Source of the DNA: Pseudomonas oligotrophica
Lineage (GTDB): Bacteria > Pseudomonadota > Gammaproteobacteria > Pseudomonadales > Pseudomonadaceae
DNA length: 64,000 bases
Assembly: GCF_021726475.1 (NCBI RefSeq)
Contig: NZ_JAKJRU010000006.1
Coordinates: forward strand, 124,001-188,000
Direction of reading: 5' to 3'
In this document: piece by piece, positions 17,439 to 25,971 of the stretch
How positions within the stretch are numbered: the first letter of the stretch is position 1
Layout: each line of letters opens with the position of its first letter
Program-made: the position numbers and the translations under genes
The notes under the pieces: model-generated
What the model was told of the DNA's origin: nothing
What the model saw: only the letters and a program-made list of their open reading frames with translations
Databases searched by the model: none

Positions 17439-19805
17439 TCAGAACAGCTCCAGCTGGCCGTCGATCAGCGAATCGAAGTCGTCGCCGACGAAGGGCAGGA
17501 TGGCATCGGCCACGGGCTTGAGCTGGCGCCCGATGTAATGGTCGTAATCGACCGGCGCGCGGCGCACCTCCAGGGGCTCGGGGCCGGCGCGGGTGATCAG
17601 GTAGCTGATCCAGCCGCCGCTCTGGTACTGCCGCGGACGGCCCTGGCTGTCGTTGTAGGCGTCGGCCAGGCGCGCCGCGCGGACATGCGGCGGCACGTTG
17701 CGCTGGTAGTCGTCCAGCCGACGGCGCAGGCGCTTGCGGTAGACCAGCAGCTCGTCGAGCTCGCCGGCCAGGGTACGCCGCACGTAGTCGCGGACGAACT
17801 CGCGGTGCGGCTCGCGGTTGAAGATGCGCAGGTACAGCGCCTGCTGGAAGCGCTGGGCCAGCGGCGACCAGTCGGTGCGCACCGTCTCCAGGCCCTTGAA
17901 GACCATGCCGTCGCTGCCGTCGGCACGCGTCACCAGGCCGGCGTAGCGCTTCTTGCTGCCCTCCTCCGCACCGCGGATGGTGGGCATCAGGAAGCGCTTG
18001 AAGTGCGTTTCGAACTGCAACTCCAGGGCGCTCTGCAGGCCGTATTCGGCCGCCAGGTGCTGGCGCCACCAGGCGTTGATCCGCGCCGCCAGCGCCTGGC
18101 CGATCGCCGCCGCCTCGGCATCGGCGTGGGCACGGCGCAGCCAGACGAAGGTCGAGTCGGTATCGCCGTAGATCACCAGATGCCCCTCGGCTTCGATCAG
18201 CTCGCGGGTGCGGCGCATGATCTCGTGCCCGCGCAGGGTGATCGACGACGCCAGGCGCGGGTCGAAGAAGCGGCAGCCACTGGAGCCGAGCACGCCGTAG
18301 AAGGCGTTCATGATGATCTTCAGCGCCTGGGCCAGCGGCTTGTTGCCGTCGCGCTTGGCCGCCTCGCGGCCCTGCCAGACGCACTCGACGATGGCTGGCA
18401 GGCAGTGCCGGCTGCGCGAGAAGCGCGCGCCGCGAAAGCCGGCCACCGAGTCGGCCTCGTCGGGCTGGCGCAGCCCTTCGATCAGCCCCACCGGGTCGAT
18501 CAGGAACGAGCGGATGATCGAGGGGTAGAGGCTCTTGTAGTCGAGCACCAGCACCGATTCGTAGAGGCCTGGGCGCGAATCCATGACGAAGCCGCCGGGG
18601 CTGGCCTCCGGCTCGCGCTCGCCGAGGTTCGGCGCGACGAAGCCCAGGCGATGCATCGGCGGCAGGTAGAGGTGCTCGAAGGCGGCCACCGAGCCACCGC
18701 TGCGGTCGGCCGGCAGGCCGGTCACCGTGGCGCGCTCAAGGAGGAAGTCGAGCACCCGGGTGTGAGCGAAGATGCGCGTGACCAGCTCGCAGTCCTTGAG
18801 GTTGTAGCGCGCCAGCGCCGGCTTGTCCTCGGCGAACATGCGCTCGATCTCGGCCATGCGCTGGTAGGGATTGTCGATCGCCTTGCCTTCGCCGAGCAGG
18901 CTCTGCGCAACGCTCTCCAGGCTGAACGAGGGAAAGCTCCAGAACGCCGAGCGCAACGCCTCGATGCCATCGATGATCAACCGCCCCGCGGCGTCGGCGA
19001 AGAAGTGGTTGCTGCGCATGCCGTGCTCGCGCCACTCCAGCTCGCCACCGCCGCGGCCCAGGCGCAGCGGCACCTGCAGCTGGCGTGCATGCTCGCGCAG
19101 GATGCGCAGGTCGAACTGCACCAGGTTCCAGCCGATGATGGCGTCCGGGTCGTGCTCGGCCAGCCAGGCGTTGAGCCCGCGCAACAGGTCGGCGCGGCTC
19201 TCGCACCAGGTCAGCGGCACCTCCGGCGCGGCGCCGTTGGCCGGGCCGAGCATGTAGACCTGGCGCGAACCGCAGCCTTCGATGGCGATCGAGTAGAGTT
19301 CGCCGCGCGCGGTGGTCTCGATATCCAGCGAGGCCAGCCGCAACTGCGGCCGGTAGTGTTCGTCGGCACGCAACTGCACGGTGCCGTCGCGCTCGCCGGT
19401 AAAGGTGACCGGCGCGGTGATGAAGCGCTCCATCAGGTAGCGCTCGGGCGGGCGAATGTCCGCCTCGTAGATATCCACCCCACCCTCGCGCAGCAGGCGT
19501 GCGAGCTGCAGCAGCCGACGATAGCTGTGGCAGTACAGGCCAAGTACCGGACGATGGCGGAAGTCGCATAGCCGCAGCGGGCGCAACGCCCAGCCCGGCG
19601 CCGGGCTGCCGCGCTCGGGCGGCGCCTGGGCCAGCAGGCGCTCGGCCTCGGCCCGCTGCACCGCGGGCACGAAGGCCACCGCCTCCTGCGGCGGCACGCG
19701 GACCTGGCGCGGCCCGGCGTCGGTGGCGAGCCAGAAGCTCACCTCGATGCCCTCGGCGGTATCGCGCCAGTGCCGGGTCAGGACGAAGCCCTGCCGTGTG
19801 TCCAC
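17439..19805 (-). CDS. polB: DNA polymerase II (family B)
   Basis: A 788-residue family B DNA polymerase, matching the 783 residues of E. coli Pol II, which restarts and bypasses damaged forks under SOS. The 3'-5' exonuclease motif is SLDIETTARGELYSI, polymerase motif A is LDYKSLYPSIIRSF, motif B is KIIMNAFYGVLGSSGCRFF, and motif C is YGDTDSTFVW. A GTG at 19805 gives the conserved N-terminus VDTRQGFVLTRHW and the family length; the open frame reaches 19901 without similarity. No clear LexA box was identified upstream. Confidence 0.93.
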   Translation of the reverse strand: MDTRQGFVLTRHWRDTAEGIEVSFWLATDAGPRQVRVPPQEAVAFVPAVQRAEAERLLAQAPPERGSPAPGWALRPLRLCDFRHRPVLGLYCHSYRRLLQLARLLREGGVDIYEADIRPPERYLMERFITAPVTFTGERDGTVQLRADEHYRPQLRLASLDIETTARGELYSIAIEGCGSRQVYMLGPANGAAPEVPLTWCESRADLLRGLNAWLAEHDPDAIIGWNLVQFDLRILREHARQLQVPLRLGRGGGELEWREHGMRSNHFFADAAGRLIIDGIEALRSAFWSFPSFSLESVAQSLLGEGKAIDNPYQRMAEIERMFAEDKPALARYNLKDCELVTRIFAHTRVLDFLLERATVTGLPADRSGGSVAAFEHLYLPPMHRLGFVAPNLGEREPEASPGGFVMDSRPGLYESVLVLDYKSLYPSIIRSFLIDPVGLIEGLRQPDEADSVAGFRGARFSRSRHCLPAIVECVWQGREAAKRDGNKPLAQALKIIMNAFYGVLGSSGCRFFDPRLASSITLRGHEIMRRTRELIEAEGHLVIYGDTDSTFVWLRRAHADAEAAAIGQALAARINAWWRQHLAAEYGLQSALELQFETHFKRFLMPTIRGAEEGSKKRYAGLVTRADGSDGMVFKGLETVRTDWSPLAQRFQQALYLRIFNREPHREFVRDYVRRTLAGELDELLVYRKRLRRRLDDYQRNVPPHVRAARLADAYNDSQGRPRQYQSGGWISYLITRAGPEPLEVRRAPVDYDHYIGRQLKPVADAILPFVGDDFDSLIDGQLELF

Positions 19806-19918
19806 CCTCTGCCCTCGAACTGCGGAAAGACGACAGTCTACCGGGCAGCCGCGGCGCCCGGAAAAACGCCGCGTGTTTGGCCCTATGCAAGCGCGACGCA
19901 CGATGCTCAGGCGCCAAC

Positions 19919-19960
19919 GAAAAAGGCCGAAGGGCGCGCGTGACGCGCGCCCTTCGGCCT
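19919..19960 (-). terminator. Strong intrinsic terminator (distal) after lsfA-type gene
   Basis: A perfect 17-base-pair stem (19924-19940 with 19944-19960, loop TGA) is followed on the minus strand by five T residues (complement of 19919-19923). It lies downstream of the peroxiredoxin gene and isolates it from polB. Confidence 0.85.
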
Positions 19961-19962
19961 GG

Positions 19963-19988
19963 TCAAAACGGCACGTTCGCGTGCCGTT
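19963..19988 (-). terminator. Intrinsic terminator (proximal) after lsfA-type gene
   Basis: Perfect 9-base-pair stem AACGGCACG/CGTGCCGTT (19967-19975 with 19980-19988) and a four-base loop. On the minus strand it is followed by TTTTGACC. It is the first of two tandem hairpins after the peroxiredoxin stop codon. Confidence 0.65.
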
Positions 19989-20017
19989 GGTTCATACCCG
20001 CGGCGGGCCTCTGCCGA

Positions 20018-20656
20018 TCACCGATTCGGTTGCGGCGTCAGGCGCAGGTACGGCTTGACCGCCCGATAGCCCTTGGGGAAGCGCTGCTTGAGCTCGGCCT
20101 CGTCCTTGAGCGAGGGCACGATCACCACCTCGTCGCCGTCCTGCCAGTTGGCCGGGGTGGCGACTTTGTGGTTGTCGGTCAGCTGCAGCGAATCGATCAC
20201 CCGCAGGATCTCGTGGAAGTTGCGCCCGGTGCTCGCCGGGTAGGTGATGCTCAGGCGCACCTTCTTGTTCGGATCGATGACGAACAGCGAGCGCACCGTC
20301 AGGGTGTCGCTGGCGTTGGGATGAATCAGGTCGTACAGCTCGGAGACCTTGCGGTCGGCGTCGGCCAGGATCGGGAAGTTGACGCGGGTGTTCTGCGTCT
20401 CGTTGATGTCCTCGATCCACTTGATGTGCGAATCCACCGGGTCCACGGACAGGGCGATGGCCTTGACGTTGCGCTTGGCGAACTCGTCCTTGAGCTTGGC
20501 GGTAAAGCCGAGTTCGGTGGTGCACACCGGGGTGAAGTCGGCCGGGTGCGAGAACAGCACACCCCAGCTGTCACCCAGCCACTCGTGGAAGCGGATGCGG
20601 CCTTCGCTGGAATCCTGTTCGAAATCGGGGGCGATATCGCCGAGATGGATGCTCAT
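20018..20656 (-). CDS. lsfA: 1-Cys peroxiredoxin, LsfA/Prx6 type
   Basis: A 212-residue 1-Cys peroxiredoxin of the Prx6 class, reducing hydroperoxides in the cytoplasm. The peroxidatic residue is Cys45 in SHPADFTPVCTTELG; the C-terminal dimer domain has RFPKGYRAVKPYLRLTPQP. No resolving Cys is present in the usual 2-Cys position. In Pseudomonas LsfA is known as a sulfate-starvation-induced and oxidative-stress protein, which fits its place beside sulfate uptake genes here. It follows a hydrolase gene by 35 bases on the same strand and ends at tandem terminators. Confidence 0.9.
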   Translation of the reverse strand: MSIHLGDIAPDFEQDSSEGRIRFHEWLGDSWGVLFSHPADFTPVCTTELGFTAKLKDEFAKRNVKAIALSVDPVDSHIKWIEDINETQNTRVNFPILADADRKVSELYDLIHPNASDTLTVRSLFVIDPNKKVRLSITYPASTGRNFHEILRVIDSLQLTDNHKVATPANWQDGDEVVIVPSLKDEAELKQRFPKGYRAVKPYLRLTPQPNR

Positions 20657-20691
20657 GGTTCTCTCCCTTCGAGGGTGGGCGTGGGCGCGCG

Positions 20692-21273
20692 TCAGGCAAC
20701 CAGGCGCGCGGGTTGTTCGATCAGTCGCTGGAGTCGATGAAGATAGGCGAAGCCCTGTTCCCAGCGCGTGTGGCCGGAGCGGACGTTGATGTGGCCGACG
20801 CCGCCGAGCACGACGGTCTCGCTACCCCAGTCGCGGCCCATGGCCATGGCTCGCTCGGCACTGGCGGCCGGATCGTTGTCCGAGCCGACCAGCAGGCTGG
20901 GAAACGGCAGCGCCTGCCTCGGCACCGGCGCGAAATCACGCAGGGCTTCGGGACACTGCGCCCGCTCGACATCGGCCGGCGCCACCAGCAGCGCGCCGCG
21001 TACCCGCTGCCGCAATGCCTCGGGTGCCCGCTGCGCCCAATGCGCCAGCGTCACGCAGCCCAGGCTATGGGCGATCACCACGGTGGGCTGCTCGCTGGCC
21101 TCGACGGCACGCGACAGTTCGGCAACCCAGGCCTCGCGGCGCGGCTCGACCCAATCCCGCTGCTCGACGCGCACGCTGTTGGGCAGGCTGCGTTGCCAGT
21201 GACTTTGCCAATGATCGTCAGGCGAGCCATGCCAGCCCGGCACGATCAGGTAACGAATGGATTCGCTGTGCAT
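20692..21273 (-). CDS. RBBP9/YdeN family alpha/beta hydrolase
   Basis: A 193-residue serine hydrolase of the RBBP9/YdeN family. The start IRYLIVPGWHGSPDDHWQSHW is the family signature; the nucleophile elbow is IAHSLGC, the acid is likely in VGSDNDP, and the catalytic His in GGVGHINVRSG. The natural substrate is not known. It lies upstream of the peroxiredoxin gene in an apparent two-gene operon and diverges from oscA across an AT-rich region, so it may also respond to sulfur supply (inference). Start chosen at MHSESIRYL, just before the conserved block. Confidence 0.85.
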   Translation of the reverse strand: MHSESIRYLIVPGWHGSPDDHWQSHWQRSLPNSVRVEQRDWVEPRREAWVAELSRAVEASEQPTVVIAHSLGCVTLAHWAQRAPEALRQRVRGALLVAPADVERAQCPEALRDFAPVPRQALPFPSLLVGSDNDPAASAERAMAMGRDWGSETVVLGGVGHINVRSGHTRWEQGFAYLHRLQRLIEQPARLVA

Positions 21274-21299
21274 GCCTGCACCTCCTCTCAACGAGGGGG

Positions 21300-21516
21300 C
21301 TGAGTCTAGAGCCTGCCATAACAAGCAATAAAAGAATAAAAAAGAATTTATCTATTCCTTTTCGTTTAAAGGCAAAGCCACCTCGGACGAGACAAATGGG
21401 TTATAAGCATGTGATAAAAATGTATTTTAAGGAATAAAAGGCACTGCCTACTATCTGCCCGGCGCCTGCCTCGCTGCGCTGCAATCCCGCGGTGCAAGGC
21501 GGCCCTGGAGAACACG
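21300..21516. promoter_or_regulatory. AT-rich divergent regulatory region between hydrolase-lsfA and oscA-sbp-cysTWA
   Basis: About 150 bases (21310-21450) are very AT-rich compared with the surrounding genes and carry repeated ATAA/TTAT elements, including TTATAAGCATGTGATAA around 21400-21416. Divergent sulfur-related genes flank it, so promoters and a CysB-type LysR regulator site are expected. A possible -10 (TACTAT, 21449-21454) for oscA lacks a good -35. Exact sites cannot be fixed by eye. Confidence 0.45.
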
Positions 21517-21696
21517 ATGAGCGAACCGCTTCGCTATCCGGATGCTCAGGACGAGAAGGGCCTGCTGCGCGAGATCCTTCAAGCGCTCGCCGGCCTCAAG
21601 TACGGCTCGCTGGAAATCACCGTGCACAACGGCCAGGTGGTGCAGATCGAGCGCAAGGAAAAATTTCGTCTGCAAACCACCGTGAAAAACGTCTGA
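21517..21696 (+). CDS. oscA: OscA / YezD family (DUF2292) small protein
   Basis: A 59-residue protein of the YezD/DUF2292 family: LLREILQALAGLKYGSLEIT followed by VHNGQVVQIERKEKFRL is the whole conserved domain. In pseudomonads oscA is the small gene at the head of the sulfate transporter locus and has been linked to organosulfur utilisation and to chromate stress, which imposes sulfur starvation. Its biochemical role is unknown. It lies upstream of sbp on the same strand. The ATG is preceded by CCTGGAGAAC, a good ribosome-binding site. Confidence 0.85.
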   Translation: MSEPLRYPDAQDEKGLLREILQALAGLKYGSLEITVHNGQVVQIERKEKFRLQTTVKNV

Positions 21697-21745
21697 ACCC
21701 GACCGACCAACCCCTAGCCCGACTGGACCACCGGAGGGCGTGACC

Positions 21746-21808
21746 ATGGAAAACAAGCGCATGAACACGCACCGGTACTGCAGCTGTCGCCCGCGAATGC
21801 GGAGCTGA
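21746..21808 (+). CDS. Short ORF with Cys codons and strong Shine-Dalgarno, possible leader peptide or frameshifted peptide
   Basis: A 20-codon ORF, MENKRMNTHRYCSCRPRMRS, sits between oscA and sbp. Its ATG is preceded by CCGGAGGGCG, one of the better ribosome-binding sites in the window. It contains a Cys-Ser-Cys triplet. Overlapping it in the -1 frame is a start-less but protein-like run, VLQLSPANAELIESLKIT, ending at a stop near 21831. One extra base near 21770 would fuse the two into a 28-residue peptide. It could be a Cys-responsive leader, a frameshifted small gene, or chance; I cannot distinguish these. Confidence 0.3.
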   Translation: MENKRMNTHRYCSCRPRMRS

Positions 21809-21957
21809 TCGAGTCACTGAAAATCACCTGACCCAGGCCGGCCAGGTAGCAACCCGCCAGGCTGCTTCTGCCGCGTACTGCCTGTCTTGCAGCGTGATTT
21901 CAGCGACCGCCCCTGAAGCGCCAACCCCTACCCAATCAGTTTTTCAGGAGCTGCACC

Positions 21958-22956
21958 ATGTCCATTCGTCGCTTCGCCCTCGCCGCCCTGGCGAGCGCGC
22001 TGATCGCCGGCCCTGCACTGGCCGCCGATATCCTGCTCAACGTGTCCTACGATCCGACGCGCGAGCTCTATGTGGAATTCAATGACGCCTTCAACAAGCA
22101 CTGGCAGGCCCAGGGCCATGAGCCGATCAAGATTCAGCAGTCCCATGGCGGCTCGGGCAAGCAGGCCCGCGCGGTGATCGACGGCCTGCGCGCCGATGTG
22201 GTGACCCTGGCACTGGCGGGCGATATCGACGAGCTGCATCGCCTCGGCAAACTGATCCCCGAGGATTGGCAGACCCGCCTGCCGGACGCCAGCACGCCCT
22301 ACACCTCGACCATCGTGTTCCTGGTGCGCAAGGGCAATCCGAAGGGCATAAAGGACTGGGACGACCTGGTCAAGCCGGGCGTCGAGGTGATTACGCCGAA
22401 CCCGAAGACCTCCGGCGGCGCACGCTGGAATTTCCTCGCCGCCTGGGCCTACGCCCAGCAGAAATTCGGCGACGAGCAGCAGGCCCAGGCCTTTGTCGAG
22501 AAGCTCTACAAGAATGTGCCGGTGCTCGATACCGGCGCCCGCGGCTCGACTGTCACCTTCGTCAACAACGGCATCGGCGACGTGCTGCTGGCCTGGGAGA
22601 ACGAGGCCTTCCTGGCCCTGAAGGAACAGGGCGGTGAAAACTTCGAGATCATCGCGCCTTCGCTGTCGATCCTTGCCGAGCCACCGGTGGCAGTGGTGGA
22701 CAAGAACGTCGAACGCAAGGGCACGCGGGCGCTAGCCGAGGCCTATCTGAACTACCTGTACAGCGAGGAAGGCCAGCGCATCGCGGCGAAGAACTTCTAC
22801 CGGCCACGCAACGAGGCCGTGGCGGCCGAATTCAAGGACCGGTTCCCGGCGCTGAAGCTGGTCACCATCGACGGGGATTTCGGTGGCTGGAAAGCCGCAC
22901 AACCGAAGTTCTTCAATGATGGCGGGATCTTCGACCAGATCTACCAGGCGCAGTAA
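21958..22956 (+). CDS. sbp: Sulfate ABC transporter periplasmic substrate-binding protein
   Basis: A 332-residue periplasmic sulfate/thiosulfate-binding protein with a cleavable signal peptide (residues about 1-21, ending AGPALAA). Family signatures are [52 protein letters not shown] and [25 protein letters not shown]. It delivers sulfate to the CysTW permease encoded downstream. TTCAGGAG precedes the ATG. It is separated from cysT by a 308-base spacer filled by two palindromic repeats, unlike the otherwise tight operon. Confidence 0.93.
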   Translation: MSIRRFALAALASALIAGPALAADILLNVSYDPTRELYVEFNDAFNKHWQAQGHEPIKIQQSHGGSGKQARAVIDGLRADVVTLALAGDIDELHRLGKLIPEDWQTRLPDASTPYTSTIVFLVRKGNPKGIKDWDDLVKPGVEVITPNPKTSGGARWNFLAAWAYAQQKFGDEQQAQAFVEKLYKNVPVLDTGARGSTVTFVNNGIGDVLLAWENEAFLALKEQGGENFEIIAPSLSILAEPPVAVVDKNVERKGTRALAEAYLNYLYSEEGQRIAAKNFYRPRNEAVAAEFKDRFPALKLVTIDGDFGGWKAAQPKFFNDGGIFDQIYQAQ

Positions 22957-22965
22957 GCGGAAATT

Positions 22966-23074
22966 CGTAGGGTGGATGGCCGAAGCCATCCACGCGTCCG
23001 AGGCGCTGGCCTGCATATGGCAGGCTCGGGCGTGAGGCGCGTGGAAAAGCGCTTCGCGCGTTTTCCACCCTACG
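22966..23074. repeat. REP-like palindromic repeat, copy 1
   Basis: A 109-base element bounded by CGTAGGGTGGA and its exact complement TCCACCCTACG. Inside are the hairpins GGATGGC-CGAA-GCCATCC, GCCTGC-ATATG-GCAGGC, and GTGGAAAA...TTTTCCAC around a GCGC core, so a cloverleaf-like fold is possible. It is about 85-90 percent identical to copy 2 at 23109-23216. Confidence 0.85.
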
Positions 23075-23108
23075 GTTTTCCAGCTTTTAACTCCAAACCG
23101 ATCGAGTT

Positions 23109-23216
23109 CGTAGGGTGGATGGCCGCAGCCATCCACGCGTCCGAGGCCCTGGCTTGCATACGGCAGGCCGGGCTTGATGCGCGTGGAAAATCGCTTCGCG
23201 AGTTTTCCACCCTACG
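23109..23216. repeat. REP-like palindromic repeat, copy 2
   Basis: A 108-base direct copy of the preceding element, starting with CGTAGGGTGGA and ending with TCCACCCTACG. Differences from copy 1 mostly fall in loops or preserve pairing; in the third hairpin a G-C pair becomes T-A. The pair fills the sbp-cysT spacer. Confidence 0.85.
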
Positions 23217-23264
23217 GTCCTCCCGCTTCCGGCTTCCAACTGCCAAACCGACCGAGCCTCGAAC

Positions 23265-24083
23265 ATGTCTAGTCGATCTACCTCCGTCATACCCGGCTTC
23301 GGGCTGACGCTGGGCTACACCCTGGTGTACCTCAGCCTGTTGGTGCTGATTCCCCTGGGTGCGCTGTTTCTCAAGACCACCGAACTCTCGTGGGCGCAGT
23401 TCATCGCCATCGTCAGCGCGCCGCGCGTGCTGGCGGCGCTAAAGCTGAGCTTCGGCACCGCCTTCGCTGCCGCCGTGCTCAATGGCGTGATCGGCACGCT
23501 GCTGGCCTGGGTGCTGGTGCGCTATCGCTTCCCCGGCCGCAAGATCATCGAGGCGATGATAGACCTGCCCTTCGCCCTGCCGACCGCGGTGGCAGGCATT
23601 GCGCTGACCGCGCTGTACGCGCCGAACGGACCGATCGGCCAGCTCGCTACCGACCTGGGCTTCAAGATCGCCTACAGCCCGCTGGGCATCACCCTGGCAC
23701 TGACCTTCGTGACCCTGCCCTTCGTGGTGCGCACCCTCCAGCCGGTGCTCGCCGATATCCCGCGTGAAGTGGAAGAAGCCGCGGCCTGCCTCGGCGCGCG
23801 TCCGCTGCAGGTGGTTCGCCATGTGCTGCTGCCAGCGCTGCTGCCCGCCTGGCTGACCGGCTTCGCCCTGGCCTTTGCCCGCGGCGTCGGCGAGTACGGC
23901 TCGGTGATCTTCATCGCCGGCAACATGCCGATGAAGACCGAGATCCTGCCGCTGCTGATCATGGTCAAGCTGGACCAGTACGACTACGCCGGCGCCACGG
24001 CCATCGGCGTGCTGATGCTTACGGTGTCATTCATCCTGCTGCTGGCGATCAACCTGCTGCAGCGCCGCATTGCCCACGGCTGA
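23265..24083 (+). CDS. cysT: Sulfate ABC transporter permease CysT (CysU)
   Basis: A 272-residue inner-membrane permease with about six transmembrane segments. The motif [19 protein letters not shown] and the EAA loop [20 protein letters not shown], which contacts the ATPase CysA, identify it, as does [17 protein letters not shown]. It pairs with CysW to form the sulfate/thiosulfate channel. The gene is followed after ten bases by cysW. Its start lies 48 bases after the second repeat copy. Confidence 0.93.
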   Translation: MSSRSTSVIPGFGLTLGYTLVYLSLLVLIPLGALFLKTTELSWAQFIAIVSAPRVLAALKLSFGTAFAAAVLNGVIGTLLAWVLVRYRFPGRKIIEAMIDLPFALPTAVAGIALTALYAPNGPIGQLATDLGFKIAYSPLGITLALTFVTLPFVVRTLQPVLADIPREVEEAAACLGARPLQVVRHVLLPALLPAWLTGFALAFARGVGEYGSVIFIAGNMPMKTEILPLLIMVKLDQYDYAGATAIGVLMLTVSFILLLAINLLQRRIAHG

Positions 24084-24093
24084 GGAGGCCAGC

Positions 24094-24969
24094 ATGACTA
24101 CCGCTTCCCTGCCCGTGTCGGCGGATGCCCGCGCCACCACTACCCGTCGCGGCAAGCAAACGGCCCGCCGCCTGTTGATCGGCGCGGCCTGGCTGACCTT
24201 CGCGCTGTTCCTTCTGCTGCCGCTGTTGATCGTCCTCGGCGAAGCCTTCAAGCAAGGGGTCGGCACCTTCTTCACGGCTATCCTCGAGCCCGATGCCCTG
24301 GCCGCGCTCAAGCTCACCCTGCTTGCCGTGGGCATCTCGGTGCCGCTCAATCTGGTGTTCGGCGTCGCCGCCGCCTGGTGCGTGAGCAAGTACGAGTTCC
24401 GCGGCAAGAGCCTGCTGGTGACCCTGATCGACCTGCCGTTCTCGGTCTCCCCGGTCATCGCCGGCCTGATCTACGTGCTCTTGTTCGGCGCCCAGGGCTA
24501 TTTCGGCGAGTGGCTGAGTGATCGCGATATCCAGATCGTCTTCGCCGTGCCCGGCATCATCCTGGCGACGCTGTTCGTCACCGTGCCCTTCGTCGCCCGC
24601 GAGCTGATCCCGCTGATGCAGGAGCAGGGCAGTACCGAAGAGGAAGCCGCGCGGCTGCTCGGCGCCAGCGGCTGGCAGATGTTCTGGCACATCACCCTGC
24701 CGAACATCAAATGGGGCCTGATCTACGGCGTGGTGCTCTGCACCGCGCGGGCAATGGGCGAGTTCGGCGCGGTGTCGGTGGTCTCCGGGCATATCCGCGG
24801 GCTGACCAACACCCTGCCGCTGCATGTCGAGATTCTCTACAACGAATACAACCACGTCGCCGCGTTCAGCGTGGCCAGCCTGCTGCTGGCCCTGGCGCTG
24901 GTGATCCTGCTGCTCAAGCAGTGGAGCGAATCGCGCATCGCGCGCCTGAAAACCGGAGCACAGCCATGA
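24094..24969 (+). CDS. cysW: Sulfate ABC transporter permease CysW
   Basis: A 291-residue inner-membrane permease, partner of CysT. Conserved segments include [20 protein letters not shown], the EAA loop [19 protein letters not shown] and [19 protein letters not shown]. The ATG at 24094 follows GAGGAGG and removes eight unsupported upstream codons of the open frame. Its stop overlaps the cysA start (ATGA at 24966-24969), so CysW and CysA are probably translationally coupled. Confidence 0.93.
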   Translation: MTTASLPVSADARATTTRRGKQTARRLLIGAAWLTFALFLLLPLLIVLGEAFKQGVGTFFTAILEPDALAALKLTLLAVGISVPLNLVFGVAAAWCVSKYEFRGKSLLVTLIDLPFSVSPVIAGLIYVLLFGAQGYFGEWLSDRDIQIVFAVPGIILATLFVTVPFVARELIPLMQEQGSTEEEAARLLGASGWQMFWHITLPNIKWGLIYGVVLCTARAMGEFGAVSVVSGHIRGLTNTLPLHVEILYNEYNHVAAFSVASLLLALALVILLLKQWSESRIARLKTGAQP

Positions 24970-25961
24970 GTATCGAAGTCCGTGACGTCAACAAGCGCTT
25001 CGGCCAGTTCCAGGCGCTGCAGGCGATCGACCTGCACATCCAGAGCGGCGAACTGGTCGCCCTGCTCGGCCCGTCCGGCTGCGGCAAGACCAGCCTGCTG
25101 CGCATCATCGCCGGACTGGAAACGCCGGACAGCGGCAGCATCGTGCTCCATGGCGAGGATGTCTCCAGCCGCGATGTGCGCGACCGCAACGTCGGCTTCG
25201 TCTTCCAGCATTACGCACTGTTCCGCCACATGACGGTGTTCGACAACGTGGCCTTCGGCCTGCGCATGAAGCCGAAGAAGCTGCGCCCGAGCGAAGCGGT
25301 GATCGCCGCCAAGGTGCACGAGCTGCTGAATCTGGTGCAGTTGGACTGGCTCGCGGACCGTTACCCCGAACAGCTCTCCGGTGGCCAGCGCCAGCGCATT
25401 GCCCTGGCTCGCGCGCTGGCAGTGGAGCCAGAGGTGTTGCTGCTCGATGAGCCGTTCGGCGCGCTGGACGCCAAGGTGCGCAAGGAACTGCGCCGCTGGC
25501 TGGCGCGGCTGCACGAGGACGTGCACCTGACCTCCGTGTTCGTCACCCACGACCAGGAGGAGGCAATGGAGGTCGCTGATCGCATCGTGGTGATGAACAA
25601 GGGTGTGATCGAGCAGATCGGCACGCCGGCGCAGGTGTATGCCAACCCCGCCAGCGAGTTCGTCTACCACTTCCTCGGCGACGCCAATCGGCTGCAGCTG
25701 GACGAACAGCGCAGCGTGCTGTTCCGCCCGCATGAGGTGAGGCTTTCGCGCGAGCCGCAGGCGGATTTTCTCGCCGGCGAGGTCCACGGCATCCGCCCGC
25801 TGGGCGCGCTCACCCGGGTCACGCTCAGGCTGGCCGGGCACCACGAGCCGATCGAGGCGGAAGTCGGCCACGACCATCCCGGCCTCGTCGGGCTCGGGCG
25901 CGGCGAGCGGCTGTATTTCCAGCCCGTACCGTCGGCGCAGGCCCAGCCGTCGGCCGGCTGA
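24966..25961 (+). CDS. cysA: Sulfate/thiosulfate ABC transporter ATP-binding protein CysA
   Basis: A 331-residue ATPase of the sulfate importer. Walker A is [11 protein letters not shown], the signature is [15 protein letters not shown], Walker B is [12 protein letters not shown], and the switch His is in [16 protein letters not shown]. Residues beyond about 240 form the TOBE-type regulatory domain. The Q-loop reads [18 protein letters not shown]. It is the last gene of the oscA-sbp-cysTWA cluster; the next gene is on the opposite strand. Confidence 0.94.
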   Translation: MSIEVRDVNKRFGQFQALQAIDLHIQSGELVALLGPSGCGKTSLLRIIAGLETPDSGSIVLHGEDVSSRDVRDRNVGFVFQHYALFRHMTVFDNVAFGLRMKPKKLRPSEAVIAAKVHELLNLVQLDWLADRYPEQLSGGQRQRIALARALAVEPEVLLLDEPFGALDAKVRKELRRWLARLHEDVHLTSVFVTHDQEEAMEVADRIVVMNKGVIEQIGTPAQVYANPASEFVYHFLGDANRLQLDEQRSVLFRPHEVRLSREPQADFLAGEVHGIRPLGALTRVTLRLAGHHEPIEAEVGHDHPGLVGLGRGERLYFQPVPSAQAQPSAG

Positions 25962-25971
25962 GCCCTTCGCC

